Notes: generated by a model from the sequence alone, not told the origin. DNA of 43,989 nucleotides from Pseudomonadota bacterium (GCA_020161475.1 JAIUNQ010000007.1:1-43989), one strand, 5' to 3'; counted from the first letter of the stretch, positions 10,472-18,648 are shown. A program made the numbers and translations.

Positions 10472-11143
10472 TCACCCCTCCACGATCATCACGTGCAGGG
10501 AACGCGGGCCATGCGCGCCGAGCAGGATGGTCTGCTCGATGTCGCCGGAGCGCGAGGGGCCGGTGATGAAGTTGAGCGTGCGCGGCATTTCGCCCTTGCC
10601 GAATTTTTTCCGGATTCGCGGCCAGAGGCTTTCCATATCGCCCGTCACATCGGACGCCTTGAGCACCACGAGGTGATGATCGGGCAGGAAATTGAGGGTG
10701 GTGGGGTTATCCGGGCCGGAAAGCAGCACCAGCGTGCCGGTTTCAGCCAGCGCGCTCTCCGCATGGGAGAGCGCCGCCAGATCATGGCCATCGGACGGAC
10801 CGCGTTTCACTTCCAGCGCGGTCTTGCCCCAATCGAGGGAAGCCAGGCGCTCATCCTCGCCATGGCGGATCGAGGCGGGCAGATTGTTGGCGCGCAGATA
10901 CTCGGCCACGGCATTGGGCACTTCGGCCGCCGAGGCCAACTTCTGCACCGTGGCCTGAACGCCTTCGAGCTTCTCGATCATCAGCGCGAGCTTGCCCGCA
11001 GCATCGAGCTGCGCACGCGTCGGGATGATGCCCTTGGGCGCACGCTCGAGGCGGTCATCCACGGCGGCGTTACGCAGGCGCTCTTCGCCGGACACGCCCA
11101 TCGAGCGGCGGATGGAGGCGAAAATGGTGTCGCGGGAACTCAT
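10472..11143 (-). CDS. lutC: LutC/YkgG family L-lactate utilization protein
   Basis: LUD-domain protein of 223 residues and third member of the LutABC complex, which oxidises L-lactate to pyruvate independently of the classical flavin dehydrogenase. Family features include SHAESALAETGTLVLLSG near 127-144 and the C-terminal LGAHGPRSLHVMIVEG. Its ATG overlaps the lutB stop by 4 nt, so translation is coupled. The order lutA-lutB-lutC matches the Bacillus operon. Confidence 0.93.
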   Translation of the reverse strand: MSSRDTIFASIRRSMGVSGEERLRNAAVDDRLERAPKGIIPTRAQLDAAGKLALMIEKLEGVQATVQKLASAAEVPNAVAEYLRANNLPASIRHGEDERLASLDWGKTALEVKRGPSDGHDLAALSHAESALAETGTLVLLSGPDNPTTLNFLPDHHLVVLKASDVTGDMESLWPRIRKKFGKGEMPRTLNFITGPSRSGDIEQTILLGAHGPRSLHVMIVEG

Positions 11144-12567
11144 CGGGTGCCCCTCTCGCGCTTGAAGCGCGCCTGAAAGGTTTCGCCCTGCGGGGCGGCA
11201 AAATCGCGGTGCTTGGTCCAGCCGGAGGCGAAGGGCAGCGAAGCAAAACGCCCCTTCCCCCGCGATGCCAACGCCATCAGCTTCATGCCGATGCGGGTGG
11301 CAAGGCCATAAAGCTTCGGCCGCATGGCGAAGAAGGCCCAGAAGCCGAGGCCCGCGCGGGTGAGCGCCGGGTTGAGGTGGCGCTCGTATTCGCGCTCGCG
11401 CCAGTGGCGCATCATCTTGGGCAGCGGAATCTTCATCGGGCAGACGCTCTCGCAGCGCCCGCAGAAGGTGGAGGCATTGGGCAGGTGCCCGGCCTCATCC
11501 ACGCCGATAAGCGAGGGCGAGAGCACGGACCCCATCGGCCCCGGATAGATCCAGCCGTAAGCATGCCCGCCGATCTGGTGATAAACAGGGCAATGGTTCA
11601 TGCAAGCCGCGCAGCGAATGCAGCGCAGCATGTCCTGAAACTCGCCGCCGAGCATGGCGGAGCGGCCGTTATCCAGCAGGATGACGTGATACTCCTCCGG
11701 GCCGTCCAAATCGCCCATGCGCTTCGGGCCAGTGGAGAGCGTGGTGTAAACGCTCATCTCCTGCCCCGTGGCCGAGCGCGCCAGCAGGCGCAGGATCTGG
11801 CTCACGTCTTCGAGCGTCGGCACCATCTTCTCGATGGAGGCCATGACGATATGCACTTTAGGCAGGATCTGAGTCAGATCGCCGTTGCCCTCGTTGGTGA
11901 CGATGATCGAGGTGCCGGTTTCCGCAATTAGAAAATTCGCGCCGGTGATGCCGACATCCGCCGCGAGAAACCGCTCACGCAAAACACCGCGCGCCTCGGT
12001 GAGCAGCGAGACCTTTTCCGTCAGATCACGGTTGGGGTCGAGGTGGGTATGGACGCGGCGGAAATCGCTCTCGATCTGGTTCTTGTTGAGGTGAACCGCG
12101 GGCGCGATGATGTGGCTGGGGCGCTCACCGCGCAGCTGGATGATGTATTCGCCCAGATCCGTTTCCACCGGCGTGATGCCGTTGGTCTCAAGGAACTCGT
12201 TGAGGCCGACCTCCTCGGTGATCATGGACTTGCCCTTGGTCACCGTTTTCGCGCCCACCTTGCGGCAGATTTCCAGCGCGATCTTGCGGGCCTCGGCAGC
12301 ATCCACCGCGAAGTGCACATGCCCGCCCGCCTCTTTCACCTTGGCCTCGTAGCGTTCGAGGTAGAGGTCGAGATGGGCCAGCGTGTGGTTCTTGATCTCC
12401 TTGGCGTTCTCGCGCAGCGCCTCGAACTCGGGCAGGCCTTGCGCGGCTTTCACGCGCTTGTCGATGAAGTTCTGGCGGACAGCTTTGAGGTTTTTGACGA
12501 CGGTGCCGTCAGCGATAACCTTCTCGGCGTTGCGCTTGAAGTCATGGGCAGTGGAGACGGTGCTCAT
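11140..12567 (-). CDS. lutB: LutB family iron-sulfur protein of L-lactate oxidation
   Basis: A 475-residue cytoplasmic protein with an N-terminal LUD domain and a C-terminal ferredoxin-like domain. Two [4Fe-4S] motifs are visible: CIRCAACMNHCPVY near 316-329 and CGRCESVCPMKIP near 367-379. The ATG at 12567 is chosen because GGAGG sits 7 nt upstream and the protein then starts MSTVSTAHDFKRNAEK; the open frame upstream overlaps lutA and is not family-like. Electrons from lactate presumably pass through its clusters to the respiratory chain. Confidence 0.94.
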   Translation of the reverse strand: MSTVSTAHDFKRNAEKVIADGTVVKNLKAVRQNFIDKRVKAAQGLPEFEALRENAKEIKNHTLAHLDLYLERYEAKVKEAGGHVHFAVDAAEARKIALEICRKVGAKTVTKGKSMITEEVGLNEFLETNGITPVETDLGEYIIQLRGERPSHIIAPAVHLNKNQIESDFRRVHTHLDPNRDLTEKVSLLTEARGVLRERFLAADVGITGANFLIAETGTSIIVTNEGNGDLTQILPKVHIVMASIEKMVPTLEDVSQILRLLARSATGQEMSVYTTLSTGPKRMGDLDGPEEYHVILLDNGRSAMLGGEFQDMLRCIRCAACMNHCPVYHQIGGHAYGWIYPGPMGSVLSPSLIGVDEAGHLPNASTFCGRCESVCPMKIPLPKMMRHWREREYERHLNPALTRAGLGFWAFFAMRPKLYGLATRIGMKLMALASRGKGRFASLPFASGWTKHRDFAAPQGETFQARFKRERGTR

Positions 12568-12652
12568 CAGCAAACCTCCGGTTTGGCTGAAGCCATGTTG
12601 TGCTGTTCGCATTTGCTTGACGCGAACCGGCGGCCACTTCGCGTGCAAATGC

Positions 12653-13441
12653 TCACGGTTTGCCCCCCTCAGCTTCCCCGATTGCCGGTTCATCGCCCAT
12701 ATTGGCGAGCACTTCGGCGACATGACGCACCTTAATGGAGGAACCCTGCCGCGAGAGCTTGCCCGCCATATTGAGCAGGCATCCCATATCCCCCGCGAGC
12801 AAGGTGTCCGGCTCGACAGAGGCCACGTTGGTCACCTTCTCGGTGACGATCTGGTTGGAGATATCACCGTATTTGACGGCAAAGGTCCCGCCAAAACCGC
12901 AGCAGACATCGGAATGCGGCATTTCGACCAGTTCGAGCCCCTCGACGGACTGGAGCAGCTTGCGCGGTTGGCTCTGGATGCCGAGTTCGCGCAGGCCCGA
13001 GCAGCTGTCATGATAGGTCACGCGGCCGGGATAATGCGCGGCAACGGCCTGCACGCCGAGGATATCGGTGAGGAAGCTGACGAGTTCATGCGTCTTGGCC
13101 GCCAGACGATTGGCCCGAGGCGCGAGGTTCGGGTCATCCGCGAAAAGCTCGGGATAATGCTTGATGATCTGCCCGCCGCAGGAGCCCGAGGGCACCACGA
13201 TGGCATCGTAGCGCTCGAAGGCTTCGATCATCTGCATGGCCAGTGCCTTGGCGGTGGCGCGATCACCATTGTTGAAGGCAGGCTGGCCGCAGCAGGTTTG
13301 CGCCGGCACTTCCACCGTGCAGCCCGCATCTTCCAGCAGTTTGACGGCAGCAAAACCGACCGAGGGACGAATCGTATCCACAAGGCAGGTAGCGAAAAGC
13401 GCGACACGGCGCGGAGCCGACGCGGAAGACGATGGGTTCAA
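12653..13441 (-). CDS. lutA: LutA family (Fe-S)-binding protein of L-lactate oxidation
   Basis: First gene of the lut operon. It has the two CCG-domain cysteine blocks typical of LutA/GlpC-like proteins: TCCGQPAFN with SGSCGG, and DSCSGLRELG with DVCCGFGG. These cysteines bind Fe-S clusters in the lactate-oxidising complex. The only start in frame with a family-like N-terminus is TTG at 13441, giving 262 residues with about 10 extra before RRVALFATCLVD. A GGGAGG site lies 21 nt upstream with a hairpin between, which makes initiation unusual (see the leader feature). lutB follows after 85 nt. Confidence 0.92.
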   Translation of the reverse strand: MNPSSSASAPRRVALFATCLVDTIRPSVGFAAVKLLEDAGCTVEVPAQTCCGQPAFNNGDRATAKALAMQMIEAFERYDAIVVPSGSCGGQIIKHYPELFADDPNLAPRANRLAAKTHELVSFLTDILGVQAVAAHYPGRVTYHDSCSGLRELGIQSQPRKLLQSVEGLELVEMPHSDVCCGFGGTFAVKYGDISNQIVTEKVTNVASVEPDTLLAGDMGCLLNMAGKLSRQGSSIKVRHVAEVLANMGDEPAIGEAEGGKP

Positions 13442-13468
13442 AGCATTTGCGGGCTTGCCCGCCTCCCT
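13442..13468 (-). promoter_or_regulatory. Unusual lutA leader: distant ribosome binding site, hairpin and two-codon ORF
   Basis: On the minus strand GGGAGG (13463-13468) is followed by a perfect GCGGGC AA GCCCGC hairpin (13449-13462), then AAATGCT and the TTG start of lutA. Folding the hairpin would reduce the effective spacing from 21 to about 7 nt. An ATG-CTT-TGA mini-ORF ends exactly on the TTG, sharing its TG. These are direct observations; the regulatory role is inferred. Confidence 0.35.
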
Positions 13469-13570
13469 TTGGGCCGATTATTCTCGGCGCGGTCTATTTT
13501 TCTTACCGGGAGACTAAAGGCCTGTGGCCCCTCTCCGCAAGCGTAAATCGCGCATCAGGGGTTGCGAATC

Positions 13571-14248
13571 ATGCAGCACAGTTCGGCACAGGCTGCATCC
13601 CTCGCAGGAGAAAACGGGATTTTGCCGTGGCAGGGGGCCGCAACTCTCTCCCGCGCGGCCTCTGTCTTCCACCGCCTTGGCCATATCTGCCTGCTTGCGG
13701 ACCGGCGGGCAGAAGATCTTCCGCCGCCCTTGCCGGAGGAAGTGGCGTCCGCGCGCAGATCCGCGGATTCAGAAGGGTTTCTCATCCGCCGCGCGGTGGC
13801 GCGTGCCCTGCTCGGAGCGCTGCTCGAACGCGAACCGGGAACCATTCGTCTGGCCGCGGATGCGCGCGGCAAGCCGGTCGTAGAGGGCGCCCCGCTGCAC
13901 CTGAGTTTTTCCGCACGCGACAATCTGGGCCTGATCGGCGTGGGCCGGATGCCGTTGGGAATCGATTATGAGCCGACCCTGCCCCCGGCGGGCATTCCCT
14001 GGAACCTGTTGTGGGCGGAAGAGTGCGAAGCGCTTCGAGCCCTTGCGGAGGAGGCTCGCTCGGGGGCCTTTCTCTCGCTCTGGCGCGCCAAGGAGGCAGC
14101 GCTCAAGGCGCTCGGCCTCGGCTTTGCGCTTCCGCCGGAGTCGGTTCTCGTTCACGACAACTGGGCCAGCGTGACAGGGCATGACGCCCGCATACGCCTT
14201 GTCGATGTCGCGGACCTCGGCGTCACGCTGGGCTTGCAGCCTGCCTGA
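13571..14248 (+). CDS. 4'-phosphopantetheinyl transferase (Sfp/Gsp type)
   Basis: Transfers phosphopantetheine from CoA to a conserved serine of carrier proteins. The family motifs are present in order: a RGKPVV-type block near 97-102, GIDYE near 130-135 (magnesium-binding acidic residues), and WRAKEAALKALG near 173-184 (the WxxKEA catalytic signature). I prefer the ATG at 13571, preceded by AGGGG, to the in-frame TTG at 13562. It is divergent from lutA. No carrier-protein or polyketide/NRPS gene is in the window, so the target is unknown. Confidence 0.88.
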   Translation: MQHSSAQAASLAGENGILPWQGAATLSRAASVFHRLGHICLLADRRAEDLPPPLPEEVASARRSADSEGFLIRRAVARALLGALLEREPGTIRLAADARGKPVVEGAPLHLSFSARDNLGLIGVGRMPLGIDYEPTLPPAGIPWNLLWAEECEALRALAEEARSGAFLSLWRAKEAALKALGLGFALPPESVLVHDNWASVTGHDARIRLVDVADLGVTLGLQPA

Positions 14249-14405
14249 GGTTCGCGCGTGCGTTGCCAAATGGGGCTATTTCCACCCCGTTTGACGCCGG
14301 TTTTTTCGCGAATATCCGTATAAACCTCTATTGTCAGGGCGGAACTATTCCTTCAAACGAGAGGTTCAAACCTTCCTGCCCTCGCCTCATCGAGACGATA
14401 TCATC

Positions 14406-15152
14406 ATGGAATTCATCACCCCCTACCTCGTGCCGCTGGCCAAGATCGTCTGGATCGATCTGCTGCTATCCGGCGACAATGCGATCGTTATCGCTCTCGC
14501 GTGCCGCGCGCTGCCGCCCGAGCAACGCAAGATCGGTATGATTCTGGGCGCGGGCACGGCCATCGCGCTGCGCATCGTGTTCGCGATCTTCATCACCTAC
14601 CTTCTGGCAGTGCCCTACGTGAAGATCGTGGGCGGCCTGCTTCTGCTCTGGATCGGCGTGAAGCTGGCGCTGGGCGAAGAGGAAGGCGGGCACGAAGTCC
14701 ACTCGAGTGATAACCTGTGGCGCGCTGTGCGGACCATCGCCATTGCCGATGCCGTGATGAGTCTGGACAACGTGATCGCCATTGCGGCTGCGGCCGGCGG
14801 CAACATCTGGCTGTTCATTTTCGGCCTGCTGCTGTCGATCCCGCTGATCATCTTCGGCTCGACGCTGCTGTCCTCGCTCATGGAGCGCTTCCCCATCATC
14901 ATCTGGGCTGGCGCGGCGCTGCTGGGCTGGATTGCCGGCGAGATGCTGGTGTCTGACCCGATGATCATGACCTATCTCGCCAAGCTCGACCCCGCCTATA
15001 TCATTACGGCCATGACGTCCGACGGCCATGGCGGTCAGGTAGCAACCACGCGTCCCAACGGAATGATCTTCTATGGCGCGGCCACTGTCGGCGCAGCCAT
15101 CGTGGTGGGGCTGGGCTTCCTGCTCAAGAATCGCAAGCCAGCGGAGGCCTGA
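14406..15152 (+). CDS. TerC/YkoY family integral membrane protein
   Basis: A 248-residue inner-membrane protein with about seven hydrophobic segments. Two TerC signatures are visible, each with an acidic residue inside a membrane segment: WIDLLLSGDNAIVIALA (near 17-33) and IADAVMSLDNVIAIAA (near 116-131). Members of this family have been linked to manganese export and metal loading of secreted proteins. The ATG at 14406 begins the typical MEFITPYLVPLAKIVW; the upstream TTG at 14331 in the same frame is unlikely. The 5' region lacks the conserved core of a yybP-ykoY manganese riboswitch as far as I can see. Confidence 0.9.
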   Translation: MEFITPYLVPLAKIVWIDLLLSGDNAIVIALACRALPPEQRKIGMILGAGTAIALRIVFAIFITYLLAVPYVKIVGGLLLLWIGVKLALGEEEGGHEVHSSDNLWRAVRTIAIADAVMSLDNVIAIAAAAGGNIWLFIFGLLLSIPLIIFGSTLLSSLMERFPIIIWAGAALLGWIAGEMLVSDPMIMTYLAKLDPAYIITAMTSDGHGGQVATTRPNGMIFYGAATVGAAIVVGLGFLLKNRKPAEA

Positions 15153-15165
15153 GGCTGGAAAAACC

Positions 15166-15194
15166 AAAAGCCGCCCCAAGGGGCGGCTTTTTTT
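15166..15194 (+). terminator. Terminator of the TerC-family gene
   Basis: AAAAGCCGCCCC / GGGGCGGCTTTTTTT hairpin beginning 14 nt after the stop. The flanking A-run means it may also act on transcripts from the other strand, here the tRNA-His transcript. Confidence 0.88.
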
Positions 15195-15222
15195 GGGGCT
15201 GAACCCACTGTGGTCTTGAAGA

Positions 15223-15299
15223 TGGTACAGTCGGGTGGATTCGAACCACCGACCTTCGGAGCCACAATCCGACGCTCTAACCAACTGAGCTACGACTGC
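15223..15299 (-). tRNA. tRNA-His (anticodon GTG)
   Basis: A 77-nt cloverleaf including the encoded CCA. The anticodon loop TTGTGGC sits between TCGGA and TCCGA stems, and the T-arm is GGTGGTTCGAATCCACC. The discriminator is A73, the first acceptor pair is G1-U72, and the base at -1 is T, so there is no encoded G-1. This is the reported alphaproteobacterial variant of tRNA-His, which differs from the near-universal G-1:C73 form. Confidence 0.97.
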
Positions 15300-15403
15300 A
15301 TCGAGGCGGAGTGCCTAACTTCATTCGGCGCCGATTTCAAGCGCCAAGAAAAAGATTCGCACCCCTGAACCTGAAAATTCCGATGCCCCCTGTGGCAGAG
15401 GAC

Positions 15404-15439
15404 AAAAAAGGCCCGGCAAACCCTGAGGCTGCCGGGCCT
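15404..15439 (-). terminator. Terminator of the second phasin gene
   Basis: On the minus strand a 9-bp GGCCCGGCA / TGCCGGGCC stem is followed by TTTTTT, 20-55 nt after the phasin stop. Confidence 0.85.
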
Positions 15440-15458
15440 GAGAAGAGGCCAAGCCCGA

Positions 15459-16061
15459 TCAGGCGGCCTTGAAGGGCAGCGCGATGGTGGACTTCACCGG
15501 CTCGGCGACCTGCTCGGCCACCTGCTTGGCGTAATCGGCCAGATCCTGCGACTGGGCCTTGAGGGCTTCAGCCTGAGCGCTCTGGTAGCTCTGCTGCAGC
15601 TTGATCGCCTCAGACAGCGTGGTGGCATTGAACAGCGCGTTGAGATGCGCAAAGCCCGCATCCACCTGCGCGCGGAACACATCCAGCACCTTGCCGTTGA
15701 AGACGCGCACGCCCGACTGGGCCGCCGCCATCGATTCCTCGATCTTCTCGGAGAAGGATTCGGCATTGCCCTTGAAGGCCGCATACTGGGTGCGGAAGTT
15801 CTCGATGCCCTGTTCCGCATTGGCGCGGAAGGCTTCCGGCAGCGCAGCGAAGGGCTTCAGGAGCTCGCTCGCGCCTTCGAAGGGCGAGACGACAGCGGCG
15901 GCAGCCGGCACCGCTTCAGGCGCGGCAGGCGCCACAACGGTTTCAACCGGCGCAGCAACAGGCGCGGGGGCGGGAGCGGCGGCCACAGGGGCGGCGGCAA
16001 CAGGCGCGGTGGCAACAGGCGCGGCTTCCGCCGGCTTGGTGAATTTCTTGGTAACGGCCAT
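15459..16061 (-). CDS. Phasin family protein with Ala/Pro-rich N-terminal extension
   Basis: A 200-residue protein. A low-complexity Ala/Pro/Val region (residues about 10-62) precedes a helical phasin domain with SGVRVFNGKVLDVFRAQVD and ATTLSEAIKLQQSYQSAQAE. The ATG at 16061 is preceded by AGAGG; the upstream open frame is discarded. It should sit on polyhydroxyalkanoate granules like the other phasin (5186-5656), but the two are clearly divergent, so they are not a recent duplication. Alanine-rich extensions of this kind occur in phasins that also bind DNA, but basic repeats are not obvious here. Possible operator palindromes lie about 140-170 nt upstream. Confidence 0.85.
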   Translation of the reverse strand: MAVTKKFTKPAEAAPVATAPVAAAPVAAAPAPAPVAAPVETVVAPAAPEAVPAAAAVVSPFEGASELLKPFAALPEAFRANAEQGIENFRTQYAAFKGNAESFSEKIEESMAAAQSGVRVFNGKVLDVFRAQVDAGFAHLNALFNATTLSEAIKLQQSYQSAQAEALKAQSQDLADYAKQVAEQVAEPVKSTIALPFKAA

Positions 16062-16199
16062 CGGAAATATCCTCTGCTTGGCGGACCAGGGTGTCAAAGA
16101 AGTCATAAAACCGGAGCCAGAGCCCGGTTCCGCATCACGAAGCACAAAGGGCTTGGTCCAAGTCCCTTCGGGAACTGAGGCGGCTTTTACCAGCTTGAA

Positions 16200-16232
16200 T
16201 TGTGCATCGCAACATTTTTGTGCGCTGCACAA
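16200..16232. promoter_or_regulatory. Two TGC-N3-GCA palindromes upstream of the phasin gene
   Basis: TTGTGC-ATC-GCAACA and, 18 nt further on, the perfect palindrome TTGTGC-GCT-GCACAA (16218-16232). TGC-rich dyads are reported binding sites for PhaR, the repressor of phasin genes in Paracoccus and Rhodobacter. Their position in front of a phasin gene fits, but assignment to PhaR is inference. The tRNA-Thr gene lies on the other side. Confidence 0.4.
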
Positions 16233-16343
16233 TGCGCCCTGTGCATGATTTCACAAATTCGGTGCTTGACCCCTTGCCCACCATGTGACATGAGCAGCGC
16301 CTCATCGACGCGTTGGTTTGCGTCGGCGCACCACGGTGCGCTT

Positions 16344-16418
<75 letters not shown>

Positions 16419-16671
16419 GCCATTCCCCCGCGAACTGACGATCTTCCGGTTCTTCCAGAGAAGCCGGGAGGTTTCCTTCGCTTGCGCCAGCGCCCTGACA
16501 ATAGAGAGAGCCAAAGCCAGGGATTTGAGCGCGTTCTTCCGGGCCTGATTCGGCGCAATTCTCCGCGACCAGTCAGACATTTTCCGGGAATTGAAGGCGC
16601 GCTGATCAGAGACCGGTTCGAATTTCCGCTGAGAGCGGCTCGAATGGCGGGCATGCGCGCGCCATTACGTT

Positions 16672-16699
16672 TGCCCTGCCCCCCCCCGGAATGTCCCTC
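16672..16699 (+). repeat. Left inverted repeat of the IS3-family element
   Basis: Begins TGCCCTG followed by a run of nine C, then GGAATGTCCCTC. Compared with the right end it differs at the third base and in the length of the C-run. Confidence 0.75.
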
Positions 16700-16742
16700 G
16701 CTCTGATGTAGAGTCTGCCCAACCAGAGAAGGAGCAGACGAC

Positions 16743-17006
16743 ATGAGGAAGAGCCGTTTCACCGATGCGCAGATCATCGGGATGATCAAGGAACAGGAGG
16801 CGGGGCTTCCGACGTCCGAGCTGTGCCGGAAGCATGGTCTTAGCCCTGCGACGTTTTACAAGCTCAAAGCCAAGTATGGCGGGATGGAGCTTTCAGACAC
16901 CAAACGGCTGAAGCAGCTCGAGGACGAGAACAACAAGCTCAAGCGTCTGCTGGCGGATGCGATGCTCGACAATGTCGTGCTGAAGGATCTCCCGGGAAAA
17001 CCCTGA
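16743..17006 (+). CDS. IS3-family transposase OrfA
   Basis: An 87-residue protein with a helix-turn-helix ([16 protein letters not shown] to [15 protein letters not shown], residues about 6-47) followed by a leucine-zipper-like coiled coil ([18 protein letters not shown]). This is the standard DNA-binding OrfA of IS3-family elements. It ends just after a slippery heptamer that would shift ribosomes into orfB to make the full transposase. The start ATG at 16743 has GGAG upstream. Confidence 0.93.
   Translation: MRKSRFTDAQIIGMIKEQEAGLPTSELCRKHGLSPATFYKLKAKYGGMELSDTKRLKQLEDENNKLKRLLADAMLDNVVLKDLPGKP
16994..17000 (+). promoter_or_regulatory. Slippery heptamer for -1 frameshifting (OrfA to OrfAB)
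   Basis: GGGAAAA read in the zero frame as G GGA AAA, with the orfA stop TGA at 17004-17006. A -1 slip leads into [13 protein letters not shown], the normal beginning of orfB. It has the classic X XXY YYZ shape. Confidence 0.7.
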
Positions 17007-17934
17007 CGACACCGATGCAGCGGCGGGACGCAGTGCTGCGGGCCATGCAGGGTCATCCGATCTCGCAGCGCCGGGCCTGCGTCCTGATCCCTTTCGGCCA
17101 TGCAAGCATGCCCTGTCGGGCGGGGGGGGTGTCGATCCGCAGACAGTGCGGCGCGAGCGCCCGCCCGATCATCCGGATATCCGCGAAGAGATGCGCAGGA
17201 TCGCCGCGAAGCGTCGCCGGTTTGGCTATCGGCGCGTAGGAATCATGCTGGAGCGCAAGGGCATGATCATGAACGACAAGAAGCTCTACCGCCTCCATCG
17301 CGAGGAAGGGCTGTCGGTTCGGCGCAGGCGTGGCCGCAAGCGGGCACGCGGCAGCCGCACGCCGATGCCTGTTCCGCTGCGTCCGAACCAGCGCTGGAGT
17401 CTCGACTTCCTGTCCGACACCTTCGGGGCCAGCCGCAAGTTCCGCATTCTGGCGGTGAACGACGACTGCTGCCGAGAAAACCTCGGACTGATCGCGGATA
17501 CCAGCATCTCGGGTGCGCGAGTGGCGCGGGAACTGGATGCACTGGTCAGGATCTTCGGCAAGCCAGCCTGCATCGCCAGCGACAATGGGACCGAGTTCAC
17601 CAGCAGGGCCATTCTGCAATGGGCCAACGATAATGGCGTCGAATGGCACTACATCGACCCCGGAAAGCCGCAGCAGAATGGCTACATCGAAAGCTTCAAT
17701 GGCAGCCTGCGCGACGAATGCCTCAACGAGGAGATCTTCGACACCCTGGCCGATGCCCGCCGAACGCTGGCGCTCTGGCGTTACGACTACAACAACGTCA
17801 GGCCGCACTCATCGCTGGGGAACAGAACCCCAGCGGAGGCGCGCCGGGCGCTTGAGCAATCGGAAAGCTCCGCGCCAGGCGCGCTTGCCCACCCTGAAAC
17901 CAACCACTATCAACCCCAAGGACTCTCGTTATGA
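17000..17934 (+). pseudogene. IS3-family transposase OrfB, frameshifted by a 38-nt insertion
   Basis: The -1 frame from 17000 reads [15 protein letters not shown] and [10 protein letters not shown] up to 17089. The expected continuation [18 protein letters not shown] resumes at 17128 in a different frame. The intervening 38 nt (17090-17127) include part of a run of eight G at 17122-17129. Downstream the DDE integrase core is intact: Asp in [10 protein letters not shown], Asp in [11 protein letters not shown], then 35 residues to Glu in [10 protein letters not shown], a DD(35)E spacing. One added G in the G-run would restore the frame with a 13-residue insertion. A shortened protein could start at the ATG at 17146. 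Confidence 0.8.
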
Positions 17935-17936
17935 AT

Positions 17937-17961
17937 GAGGGACGATCGGGGGGGCAGGTCA
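17937..17961 (-). repeat. Right inverted repeat of the IS3-family element
   Basis: On the minus strand it begins TGACCTG with seven C, then GATCGTCCCTC, pairing with the left end at 16672-16699. Confidence 0.75.
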
Positions 17962-18645
17962 CTTTGAATATTCCGTATCTCGTCTTGAACAATGTCCAGT
18001 CTCTGGCTGGCTGAATTATCATTCAGACTCACCCTGCCGGTACGAATAGCGCTGTAAATCTCGGCACGCTCATCTGACATATGAACCAAATGATTTGTAA
18101 GAGAAGCGATTTTCGCCTCGGTATCACTAAAAACTAGAATATATCGCTGTTTTAGTTCTTCAGAATTGAGATTTCCATAGCCCAATTGCTCGAGACAGAA
18201 GCGGCACCCGAGTGCGCTTGCGTCGCCGGCGCAGCCTTCCTGCACAATTTCCGGCAACCCGTTGGAGAAATCGATCTTCTCTCCATTTGCTAGGGCCAAA
18301 ACAATATCCTGAGGAACTGTTCGTCCCTGGGCAGCGTAAGCAGCGGTTGTATCAGCAATATTTTGGGTAACTCGGATATATTCCTGTATCTTGGGTGTTT
18401 CCATCCACTGGAGCACCTCGCTCGGTGTCATCCCGCCTGCCAGCCCGCGCCGGTAGTAGTCCGTTGCGGCATCGCCCTGCGCCGCCACATCATCCGGGAC
18501 GGGCGTTGTCAGCGCCTGCATGAGGTTGAAGGCGGAGGTGGCGTTCTGGGAGAGCTGGTTGAAATCCACCAACGGGATATCGAAGGTGAAATGCGTCCCC
18601 CCGTTCACCGTGACGATCTGGCGGCCGTTGATATCCCGGTTAATT
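17962..18645 (-). pseudogene. Orphan CdiA C-terminal module, toxin end lost at the IS element
   Basis: The reading frame begins right after the upstream immunity stop, without a start codon (INRDINGRQIVTV). It continues through the repeat shared with cdiA (HFTFDIPLVDFNQLSQNATS), then LTTPVPDDVAAQGDAATDYY, then about 135 residues of module-specific sequence with three Cys in GCAGDASALGCRFC. The module sequence stops at 17962, where the IS begins, and the frame closes inside the IS. No toxin domain or immunity gene remains. The first part of the specific region (GDAATDYYRR) is shared with the neighbouring module. No ribosome binding site precedes it, so it is a silent remnant. Confidence 0.8.
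18480..18643 (-). repeat. Direct repeat R3 (partial copy of the cdiA toxin-boundary repeat)
   Basis: About 164 nt closely matching the 3' part of R1 and R2, encoding INRDI to PDDVAA. It lacks the first 100 or so nt (in transcription direction) of the longer copies and begins just after the immunity gene stop. Confidence 0.85.
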
Positions 18646-18648
18646 GCG

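Larger units (their letters stand above)
16672..17961 (+). mobile_element. IS3-family insertion sequence, about 1290 bp
   Basis: Bounded by imperfect inverted repeats: left TGCCCTG then nine C, right (reverse strand) TGACCTG then seven C, both continuing to GTCCCTC. It contains orfA and orfB in the IS3 arrangement with a -1 frameshift signal. The flanks (GTT on the left, CTT on the right) do not form a clear target duplication. OrfB carries a frame-breaking insertion, so this copy is probably immobile unless complemented. Its right end truncates a toxin module. Confidence 0.9.

Noticed and set aside
14249..14405. yybP-ykoY manganese riboswitch before the TerC-family gene
   Set aside because: I could not find the conserved core elements of this riboswitch in the 157-nt leader.
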